Shown here: positions 7,840 to 15,058 of the stretch, one piece after another | How the letters are laid out: every line of letters starts with the position of its first letter | Position numbering within the stretch: the stretch's first letter is position 1 | Position numbers and translations under genes: made by a program | Notes under the pieces: generated by a model | What the model saw: only the letters and a program-made list of their open reading frames with translations | Told to the model about the DNA's origin: nothing | Database searches by the model: none | DNA from: an uncultured Muribaculaceae bacterium | Lineage (GTDB): Bacteria; Bacteroidota; Bacteroidia; Bacteroidales; Muribaculaceae | Direction: 5' to 3' | DNA: 64,000 bases | Assembly (NCBI GenBank): GCA_910584905.1 | Contig: CAJUCQ010000070.1 | Span: 1-64,000 of the forward strand

Positions 7840-10140
7840 TTATTTATTGTTGCTCTGCGACTTGCCGTAACCGTAGCCATAGCCTTTGCGCGCCGTCGTG
7901 CCGTTGACAACGAGAGCGAGCTTCTTGAGGCGTTTTTCCTCGTAGATGTCGTTTACGAAATCAATGTCGTGCGTAGTGGTGTAGTTGGCTCGGCAAACGT
8001 AGACCGTGGCGTCGGCCACGCGGTCGAGCGCGAACGTGTCGCTCACCATTCCGACGGGCGCCGAGTCGACGATGATGTAGTCATACATGCCGCGGAGCGT
8101 CTCGAAGAATTCGTCCACGCGCTCACTCTGCAGGAGCTCCGAGGGGTTCGGGGGTACGGGGCCGGCGACGATGACGTCGAGACCTTTGACGTCGGGGACG
8201 GGCGTGATGATGCGGTCGAGGGGGATATCGTCGGAGCTGAGATACTGCGTGAGTCCGAATGCGGGGTTAATGCCGATATAAGAGGCCAGTCGGGGCTTGC
8301 GGATGTCCATGCCCACGAGCACCACCTTCTTGCCGAGGAGCGCGAGCGATGCGGCGAGATTGATGGAGACAAACGACTTGCCTTCGCCCGAGCTTGTCGA
8401 AGTCATGAGCACAACCTTGTCAGACTTGCCCGAAAGCACAAACTGCAGGTTGCTGCGCATGAGGCGGAAAAGTTCGGTCGTCGAGCTTGTGTCCGTGGCC
8501 GACACCACGAGGTTGCGGCCCGAGTTGTCGCGGCAGATTTCGCCGAGAACGGGGATATCGGTATGCTTCTTGAGCGTTGACACGCCGTCGAATTTGTCAT
8601 TGAGGATGCCGAGGATCCACAGAATCACCGGCGGAATGAGCAGGCCGAGGATTATGGCGATAAGCAATATCAGCTTGCGACTCATCGACAGGGGCTCGTT
8701 GAGCGTGAAGGCCTCGTCGATGATATTGCCTTTGGGCACGGCGTTGGCGAGGAGCATCGACGTCTCTTCTCGGCGCTGGAGGAGGAAGAGGTAAAGCTCC
8801 TGTTTGATGGTCTGCTGGCGCATCATGTCGCGGAACACACGCTCCTGCGAGGGGATGTTGCCGAGGCGGGCGTCGGCGTTGCGCTTGGCGTTGCTCAGCT
8901 CGTCGACGGCGATGCGCGTTGTCTCGTATGCCTTGTCGAGTGAGATATTGATATTCTCGCGCATGGCGGCAATCTGCTCGTCGAGCTGACGCAGCGAGCT
9001 GTTGTTGGGCCGCGCATTGTTGGCGAGGTCCATGCGTTTGAGGATAAGTTCGTTGTAGGTCGTGATGGCCGACTTGATATTTTCGGTATCGGTCGTCATG
9101 GGGATAAGCGAAGCCGAATTGGCGGGGTCGGCGATGAAATCGCGCACCATCTTGATGATTTCCGCCTGAGTCTGCGCTTCGATGAGGCGCGACTCTACTT
9201 CGCCCTTTTTCTTGCTTTGGTATTCAGCCTCGGCTTCAAGGTCGATGATGCCCTCTTTCTGCTTATACTGCTGGATTTCGCTTTCGGCAACGTCGAGGTC
9301 CGACGAAAGGAGGCGGAGACGGCCGTCGATAAACTCGGCGGTCTTTTCGCCCTGAAGGTTCTTTTCGATGACGCCGCGCTGGTTGTATTTTTCGATTACG
9401 CAGTTGAGCACGTCGATGCCGTATTCAGGCGTGGGCGTGTCGATAGCCATCTGAATCACATTCGACTTGCGGCTGGCGATCTCGCTCACCACATCCTTGG
9501 CGAGGTCCTCGGCGGCGGCGTCATAGCCGGAAACGAAAATCGTTGTCTTCAGCGATTCGCCGGGGACGAAAGCCTCGGTCTTGTTGAGGACGAATTTGCC
9601 GTATGAGGTCTCAAGCGTCACGGGGAATTTGGCATCTTCAACCTCGGCGATTGTCTCCTTGTCGGCCTTGGCCTTGACATCGACCTGCCCTTTGTCGTCG
9701 ACAGCAACCTTGAACGTAAGCCCGACGCCGAGTGTATCGGCCAGCTCGGGCGAGGTGAACAGCTCGACGGGGAAATCGCGGTAAGCGTAGTAGGCCGACA
9801 TGAAACCGTCGCGCACGAAATGACGCTTGTTGAGCTGAAGCTCCTTTACGACGTCGCGGTAAAGCGAATGCGAGGAAATGACGAATATCTCGTCGTCGAT
9901 ATGCCCGTTGCCGCCGAGCACACTGCCGAGAGAACCGAACACAGCCATCGGGCTGGCGTCGCTCTGGGCCACGACGACGTTGGCCCGCACTCCATAGGTG
10001 GTCTTTTTGACGCGGGTGTACATAAACGCGAGGCCCGCGCACACGAGCACGGAAATCACGAAAAGATACCATTTCGACTTATATTCGTGGAGAATGCCTT
10101 TTATATCTATATATTCGGAGGACGGTTTACGCTTTGCCAT
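7840..10140 (-). CDS. Polysaccharide co-polymerase / BY-kinase (Wzc/GumC-like)
   Basis: The 766-aa protein has a transmembrane segment at about residues 27-43, a long periplasmic Wzz-like region with coiled-coil stretches (about 240-460), a second membrane segment near 490-515, and a cytoplasmic BY-kinase domain. The kinase motifs are intact: Walker A SSGEGKS (about 583-589), Walker A' VVLVGMDIRKPR (about 607-618) and Walker B YIIVDSAPVG (about 688-697). The C-terminal tail has a short tyrosine cluster, GYGYGYG (Tyr754, 756, 758), the likely autophosphorylation site. It controls chain length and works with the Wza-like lipoprotein 51 nt upstream. Confidence 0.93.
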   Translation of the reverse strand: MAKRKPSSEYIDIKGILHEYKSKWYLFVISVLVCAGLAFMYTRVKKTTYGVRANVVVAQSDASPMAVFGSLGSVLGGNGHIDDEIFVISSHSLYRDVVKELQLNKRHFVRDGFMSAYYAYRDFPVELFTSPELADTLGVGLTFKVAVDDKGQVDVKAKADKETIAEVEDAKFPVTLETSYGKFVLNKTEAFVPGESLKTTIFVSGYDAAAEDLAKDVVSEIASRKSNVIQMAIDTPTPEYGIDVLNCVIEKYNQRGVIEKNLQGEKTAEFIDGRLRLLSSDLDVAESEIQQYKQKEGIIDLEAEAEYQSKKKGEVESRLIEAQTQAEIIKMVRDFIADPANSASLIPMTTDTENIKSAITTYNELILKRMDLANNARPNNSSLRQLDEQIAAMRENINISLDKAYETTRIAVDELSNAKRNADARLGNIPSQERVFRDMMRQQTIKQELYLFLLQRREETSMLLANAVPKGNIIDEAFTLNEPLSMSRKLILLIAIILGLLIPPVILWILGILNDKFDGVSTLKKHTDIPVLGEICRDNSGRNLVVSATDTSSTTELFRLMRSNLQFVLSGKSDKVVLMTSTSSGEGKSFVSINLAASLALLGKKVVLVGMDIRKPRLASYIGINPAFGLTQYLSSDDIPLDRIITPVPDVKGLDVIVAGPVPPNPSELLQSERVDEFFETLRGMYDYIIVDSAPVGMVSDTFALDRVADATVYVCRANYTTTHDIDFVNDIYEEKRLKKLALVVNGTTARKGYGYGYGKSQSNNK

Positions 10141-10191
10141 CTTGTTTTATTTTGTGATATGACAGGTGGGGACGAACAACGATATTACGGT

Positions 10192-10995
10192 TTATTTGAT
10201 TGTGAGGGCAATCACGAGCGATGCGATTACGGATGCGGCGCTGACGACCGTGGACACCACAGTCAGTTTGTAGGCATTGTCCTGATTGTATTTGGAGTTG
10301 GCCTGACGCACCTTGTTGGGTTCGACGTAGATATAGTCGTTCTGTCGCAGATAGAAGTAGGGCGACGACAGCGTCTCCGACGAGTTGAGATCGAGATGCG
10401 TGAATGTGCGCTTGCCGTTCTCTTCACGGACGAGGAGCACGTTGGAGCGCTCGCCGTAGGGAGTGAGGTCGCCGGCGGCGCCGAGGGCATCGAGGAGGCT
10501 GAAGCGGTTGGTGGTCACGGTGACGGTGCCGGGTTTGGCAACTTCACCGGCAACGACCACCTTGAAATTCACGAGGTTGACCGTCACGAGCGGGTCTTTG
10601 ACGTCAGCACTCACCTTTTCGGTGATTTCCTTCTGGAGTTGCTCGCACGTGAGGCCCGCAGCATGTATCCTGCCGAGAATAGGGAAGTTGATATCACCAT
10701 TGCTGTCAACGATATAGGTCTGCTGGCGCGGCGTGGTCGACACCGTGAGCTTGTCGCGCGAACCGGGATTGACCATCGGGAGGTTATAAGGCGCCGAGGC
10801 TTCAGGCACCTCAGACATAACCGTTATCACAAGCTCGTCATCGGGCTTGATTTCAGGCGTATAATCGCCGGCTTCAAACGATCCCTCGGCAACTTCGGAT
10901 ATATCGGTAAAGTAAGGAAGTACAGTCTTGGACGAGCTGCATGACGACAAAAACAGGGCTACAGCGCCTGCTACTGCGATTATTCTGAGCTTCAT
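10192..10995 (-). CDS. Outer-membrane polysaccharide export lipoprotein (Wza-like)
   Basis: The 267-aa protein starts with a lipoprotein signal ending in the lipobox FLSSC (Cys19). A polysaccharide-export domain follows (YTPEIKPDDELVITV), then an SLBB-type domain with VVVAGEVAKPGTVTV and LLDALGAAGDLTPYGE. The C-terminus ends in a hydrophobic helix (VVSTVVSAASVIASLVIALT), consistent with the helix that lines the Wza pore or anchors the protein. It is the first gene of the exopolysaccharide operon; a promoter sits about 90 nt upstream at 11088-11120. Confidence 0.93.
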   Translation of the reverse strand: MKLRIIAVAGAVALFLSSCSSSKTVLPYFTDISEVAEGSFEAGDYTPEIKPDDELVITVMSEVPEASAPYNLPMVNPGSRDKLTVSTTPRQQTYIVDSNGDINFPILGRIHAAGLTCEQLQKEITEKVSADVKDPLVTVNLVNFKVVVAGEVAKPGTVTVTTNRFSLLDALGAAGDLTPYGERSNVLLVREENGKRTFTHLDLNSSETLSSPYFYLRQNDYIYVEPNKVRQANSKYNQDNAYKLTVVSTVVSAASVIASLVIALTIK

Positions 10996-11087
10996 TTCAA
11001 ATGAGATGAGGTTGCATTTAAGTTTATTTCAAAACGTACGCACAAGCCTCTTTATTGTATTAATAAATGATTTTTGTTAATGCGCCA

Positions 11088-11120
11088 CAAAGTTATGTAT
11101 TTTCCCCGAACTATGCAAAT
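11088..11120 (-). promoter_or_regulatory. Promoter of the exopolysaccharide operon
   Basis: On the minus strand the -7 element TAACTTTG (11095-11088) lies 21 nt after a -33 TTTG (11120-11117), matching the Bacteroidetes housekeeping consensus. Transcription would begin near 11082, leaving a leader of about 85 nt before the wza-like ATG at 10995. The leader is AT-rich and I see no switch-like structure in it. Confidence 0.75.
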
Positions 11121-11177
11121 CCCCAAGCCCTGCGCTCCGGGAGTGCGTCCGCAGCTACCTGCCGGAGCCGCAAATGC

Positions 11178-11214
11178 AAAAAATCCGCAACCCTTGGAAG
11201 ATTGCGGATTTTTT
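11178..11214 (-). terminator. Intrinsic terminator after the tRNA-Val genes
   Basis: A 13-bp perfect stem (arms 11178-11190 and 11202-11214) with an 11-nt loop has six A residues on one side and six T on the other, so it ends in a U-tract when read on the minus strand. It ends the tRNA transcript and separates it from the exopolysaccharide promoter just beyond. Confidence 0.88.
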
Positions 11215-11218
11215 GACG

Positions 11219-11293
11219 TGGGCGCTGAGGGATTCGAACCCCCGACCCTCTGCTTGTAAGGCAGACGCTCTGAACCAGCTGAGCTAAGCGCCC
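11219..11293 (-). tRNA. tRNA-Val (anticodon TAC)
   Basis: Read on the minus strand the 75-nt gene has a 7-bp acceptor stem (GGGCGCT / AGCGCCC), D-arm AGCTCAGCTGGTTCAGAGC, anticodon arm with loop CTTACAA giving TAC, and T-arm GGGTTCGAATCCC. The discriminator is A and CCA is not encoded. It is identical to the copy at 11341-11415 and is the second gene of the pair. Confidence 0.96.
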
Positions 11294-11340
11294 GAAGCAT
11301 TGTTACGGGTTGTTTTCGACAAGCGGGAAATTTGAAAGAG

Positions 11341-11415
11341 TGGGCGCTGAGGGATTCGAACCCCCGACCCTCTGCTTGTAAGGCAGACGCTCTGAACCAG
11401 CTGAGCTAAGCGCCC
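11341..11415 (-). tRNA. tRNA-Val (anticodon TAC), second identical copy
   Basis: This gene is the same 75 nt as the copy at 11219-11293, with the TAC anticodon and no encoded CCA. The copies are 47 nt apart and co-transcribed from the promoter at 11435-11466. The spacer has no promoter motif, so the precursor must be cut into two tRNAs. Confidence 0.96.
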
Positions 11416-11434
11416 TTTCTTGTCGAAAGCGGTG

Positions 11435-11466
11435 CAAAGTTACGCACTATTTTTGAATCCTCCAAA
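11435..11466 (-). promoter_or_regulatory. Promoter of the tRNA-Val pair
   Basis: On the minus strand, -7 TAACTTTG (11442-11435) and -33 TTTG (11466-11463) are separated by exactly 20 nt. The first tRNA starts 20 nt downstream of the -7 box. The remaining intergenic DNA up to 11634 is AT-rich and shows no gene. Confidence 0.85.
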
Positions 11467-11634
11467 TTTTTCGCAAACTTTTTTTCATGCTTTTTTATCA
11501 AAAATCAGCAAACGCCGCCCCTTATCCCCGCATACAAACCTAAGATACAACCAATTACGAGGAAGTAAATAAAATGCGTATTTTTCCAATCGCCGCGTGT
11601 TGCTTCATAAATGCAAAAATAATTAACACTACAC

Positions 11635-11665
11635 TTGCCAAAACAGCGTTTTTTCACTACCTTTG
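11635..11665 (+). promoter_or_regulatory. Promoter of the 1071-aa secreted protein gene
   Basis: A -33 TTG (11635-11637) and a -7 TACCTTTG (11658-11665) are separated by 20 nt. Transcription would start near 11672, about 40 nt before the ATG at 11711. Confidence 0.78.
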
Positions 11666-11710
11666 CGCTCAAATATGTCTAATTTCTAACTCAAAACCAA
11701 GTTCAATCAC

Positions 11711-14700
11711 ATGCGAAAAATTTTACTTGCCTTGACTACGACGCTCCTCGCGGGCGCCGCAACGCTTTTTGCATCCGCTCCGCCCGAACTCCTGCCGGGC
11801 ACACCCGGAAAGCTGCACCGAACCACCCTAAACATTCCCGACGGCCCCACCCTGAGCATAAACGCCGACGCCGCACACATGGATGTATCCACCCTCCCGG
11901 GCATCACGAAGTACATCGAACCCGTTGCCGACGGCCGCACAGCGCCCGCGCGCCGTACCGACGAAGCCGAGCCGCAATGGGGCGAGTGGTACTACTACCT
12001 CAGCGGCGAAATAGAACTTGCCAAGGACATCTATGAAAGACTCTTCGGCAAAGGCTCGTTGCCGACGCGCATCGACGTCGAACGCCGCGACGACCTTAAC
12101 AACCCCATGCGCGCCCAACTCAAATTCGTACGCCTCCTCGGCGACATCGACCTGATAATGGACTATGACATCGAAGCCGGCGTGGTCGACTGGGAGCCGG
12201 TAGACCTCGGCCGACGCTTTCCCGGCGAAGACTACGGCTACGACGTCGTTTTTGACCACGGACCATCAGGAGCCTATTTCCACCCCAAGCGCACGATGTC
12301 AACAAGCGTATGGTTCTTCGTCTCTCCCGGATGGGGCTACATGCTCACCTTCTCATTCACTCCCGACACAAAGCCCGTGGTGACCTTCGACGTACGCTTC
12401 GAGCAGGAGAACGTCAACAGCGACCACGCCACAGTCACCATCCCCGCGCTCGGAGGCGCCTCGGCCAAAATAAAATACACCATCAACGACAAGCCTTTGG
12501 GATATTCGTTCGACATAAACGGTGAACGCATCCTGTTCGCGAACATTCTCGACTCCGACTACCCCGGATTCAACATCCGCAGTGTCACTACGGCCCAAGC
12601 TCCGACGTGGTCCGAGACGGTGACCTTCACCGGCCGCGGCCCGTACTACCTCCACTACGCCGTCTACGACACCGATGGCGACCGTGTAGAATACCGCGTG
12701 CTCAAGCTTTTCCCGGCCCTCCCCGAAAGCGACAAATGGCACTCTATCGGCACCGGCACATTCACCGACTACACCATCCGCGATCTTTTCCAAGGCTACG
12801 ACCAAGCACGCCCCGCATGGTGGGGCACCACATCGTGGGACGTCGAAATCGAAGAATCCAACACAACCCCCGGACTCTACCGCGTCGTAAACCCCTACGG
12901 TGCAGGCAGCCCCTTCTCCGACTTCACATTCGGCAACACGGTGTCTGAGGACGTCACGATTTCGTCAGAGTTAAAATTCGACCGCGAGCACAACTACTAC
13001 ATGGTAATTCACACCGAAAATCCCGAGTCCGCGTGGACCGAAGAAACCCTCATGGGCTTCACCACCCGGACCACATCGACTCAACACGGTCAGACCTTCG
13101 ATGAAGACATTACCAACCACACCTATACGTTGCGCCACGGCTTCGAAGGGACGCACTATACCGACTCTCCCATTAATCCGTCGTACCTCACCCTAAAAGA
13201 CCTGCGCATCTCATCATTCGCCAATCAGTCAGACAACTTCAGCCTGACCCTCCCCGGATTCATCAGCTACGACTTCAACATCGACATTACTAAAAACTTC
13301 CTCAGCTTCGATCTCGAAGGCGAAGGCGTAGCCCGCGTCGACTACATCGTGGCAGTCTACGCTCAAGCCGATGAAGACGCCCTTATCGAAGCCCTGCGAA
13401 ACGGCACACTTGAAGACGCCCACACAATCAGCGCCTCCGGCCAAGTCTCCGCCGAAGAACTCGGCGCCGAATGCGGGCGCGCATACACAATCCTTGCCGT
13501 CAGTTTCGACAGCGACGGACAAGCCCGCGAAGAGCGCCGCCTGACAGCCGTCTCTTTCCAAGAACGCGACTACCACTTCTACGGGCAAGCAATCTTCAAC
13601 GAACCCTTGTGGGGCAACCGCTACAGCGTCGACCTGTACACCAGCCCGGACACGCCCGGCGACATCTTCTACGTCCGCAACCCCTACGGCCCGTTCAAGG
13701 AGTTTGACCGCAAGTACGACAACTACATGGCCATCGACGCCACCGACCGCAATCGAGTGCGCATCGAGCCGTTCAACATCGGCATCGACCTCGGCACCGG
13801 CCCCGTAATCATGGCCACGCTCGAGTACGCCTTCCGTGACCTCGGATACAGCGAAGAGGACATTCTGAATATTTGCGAGTTCGGCCGCTTCGAATACGGC
13901 GAACTCGACTTCGGGCCCTCCATTGCCGCAATAATACCCTCCACCTACGAAGACCCCTCGCAGGCTACATGGCAAGCCTACGGCCACGGCTCCGTCGAAG
14001 GCATCCCCGGCTACCGCGACCCGCGCTTTAGCCTCCGGCAGACCGAAGACGGCGGCCTCGAACTTTACGACTTCCACCAAGACACCGGCACGATTGCATA
14101 CACCATCGTCGACGCCTCCGAAATAAGCGAAGACGACTTCTACTACAGCCTCGGCAACACCGAAAGCCTCAACAGCTACGAATTGGTCTACACCGACGAA
14201 GAAGGCCCGCTCGACTTATCCAAATGGGACATCAAACCCCTCCACACCTACATTGCAGGCGCCGTGGGGCTATGGCCCGGCGACAACTCGCCCGAATATC
14301 GGACAACCCTCCGGTTCACAAGCTTGCCCGAGACCGAATTCGTCACTAAGGCCGACGTCACCGAAACCATCTTTGCCGCATACTTCGGCGACATAAATAT
14401 CGAAACCTACGAAACCCCGGTCTATACATCGCCCCAGTATCCGGGATGCCTGCTTTTAAAAGACCTCTATAAAGCTCACCCCTACATCGGAGATTTTATC
14501 TCGACCCACCTCCCTGTCTACACCTTCATCGACTGCTCCGACCCGCAGAAAGTCTACATGCGCGAAAGCGACACCGGCGTTGCACTCAGCTCAAAGAAGG
14601 TCTTCACATTGTCGTATCCGGCACACAGCTCCTTCAACCCCGAGACCAAGCCGGAAGCCTTCGGCACCTTCGACGGGAAAACCATACGCCTCCCGCGAAA

Positions 14701-14926
14701 TTCAGCCATTATAAAAATCGGCAACGATTACACCCCCCTCAATAACAAAGAATTCGTCATCGACCTCCACAACGTCATTTCCGGCATCACGGCCGTCGCC
14801 CCCGAATCACCGGCCGACGCTCCCGCCGAATACTTCGACACCCTCGGACGCCGCGTCATCCGTCCCGCCGCCGGCTCACTCTACATCGTGCGCCGAGGCT
14901 CGACCGTGACTAAAGAAATACGCTGA
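11711..14926 (+). CDS. Large secreted repeat protein with C-terminal sorting-like tail (unknown function)
   Basis: This 1071-aa protein begins with a signal peptide (MRKILLALTTTLLAGAATLF, cleavage near residue 22). I see four or five diverged copies of a module that opens with a Trp/Gly/Phe-rich strand and often runs to PGLYRVVNPYG- or GDIFYVRNPYG-type ends; copies begin near residues 90, 341, 622, 752 and 880. Similar modules occur in uncharacterised Bacteroidales surface proteins. The last 35 residues (EYFDTLGRRVIRP, GSLYIVRRGSTVTKEIR) resemble type IX sorting-type or related C-terminal signals. The gene stands alone between its own promoter and terminator. I do not recognise an enzymatic motif. 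Confidence 0.75.
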   Translation: MRKILLALTTTLLAGAATLFASAPPELLPGTPGKLHRTTLNIPDGPTLSINADAAHMDVSTLPGITKYIEPVADGRTAPARRTDEAEPQWGEWYYYLSGEIELAKDIYERLFGKGSLPTRIDVERRDDLNNPMRAQLKFVRLLGDIDLIMDYDIEAGVVDWEPVDLGRRFPGEDYGYDVVFDHGPSGAYFHPKRTMSTSVWFFVSPGWGYMLTFSFTPDTKPVVTFDVRFEQENVNSDHATVTIPALGGASAKIKYTINDKPLGYSFDINGERILFANILDSDYPGFNIRSVTTAQAPTWSETVTFTGRGPYYLHYAVYDTDGDRVEYRVLKLFPALPESDKWHSIGTGTFTDYTIRDLFQGYDQARPAWWGTTSWDVEIEESNTTPGLYRVVNPYGAGSPFSDFTFGNTVSEDVTISSELKFDREHNYYMVIHTENPESAWTEETLMGFTTRTTSTQHGQTFDEDITNHTYTLRHGFEGTHYTDSPINPSYLTLKDLRISSFANQSDNFSLTLPGFISYDFNIDITKNFLSFDLEGEGVARVDYIVAVYAQADEDALIEALRNGTLEDAHTISASGQVSAEELGAECGRAYTILAVSFDSDGQAREERRLTAVSFQERDYHFYGQAIFNEPLWGNRYSVDLYTSPDTPGDIFYVRNPYGPFKEFDRKYDNYMAIDATDRNRVRIEPFNIGIDLGTGPVIMATLEYAFRDLGYSEEDILNICEFGRFEYGELDFGPSIAAIIPSTYEDPSQATWQAYGHGSVEGIPGYRDPRFSLRQTEDGGLELYDFHQDTGTIAYTIVDASEISEDDFYYSLGNTESLNSYELVYTDEEGPLDLSKWDIKPLHTYIAGAVGLWPGDNSPEYRTTLRFTSLPETEFVTKADVTETIFAAYFGDINIETYETPVYTSPQYPGCLLLKDLYKAHPYIGDFISTHLPVYTFIDCSDPQKVYMRESDTGVALSSKKVFTLSYPAHSSFNPETKPEAFGTFDGKTIRLPRNSAIIKIGNDYTPLNNKEFVIDLHNVISGITAVAPESPADAPAEYFDTLGRRVIRPAAGSLYIVRRGSTVTKEIR

Positions 14927-14952
14927 CGTCGCCGCCCGCCAACCTCCATTCC

Positions 14953-14997
14953 GCCCCCGCCCGGCCAGCCCGAGGCGGGGGCGATGTATTTTTTTGG
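14953..14997 (+). terminator. Intrinsic terminator after the secreted repeat protein
   Basis: Arms GCCCCCGCC (14953-14961) and GGCGGGGGC (14974-14982) form a 9-bp stem. A run of T residues follows six bases later, ending near 14996. Confidence 0.75.
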
Positions 14998-15029
14998 CCC
15001 GACATGCCCGATATTTCGACACTTGTGGT

Positions 15030-15037
15030 TATCTTTG
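15030..15037 (+). promoter_or_regulatory. -7 element upstream of the TPR gene
   Basis: TATCTTTG matches TAnnTTTG and lies 21 nt before the ATG at 15059. I do not find a good -33 TTTG at the usual distance, so this is tentative. It supports the internal ATG over the upstream in-frame start at 14984, which falls inside the preceding terminator. Confidence 0.5.
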
Positions 15038-15058
15038 CGGGATAATTCATCCTCCGAC

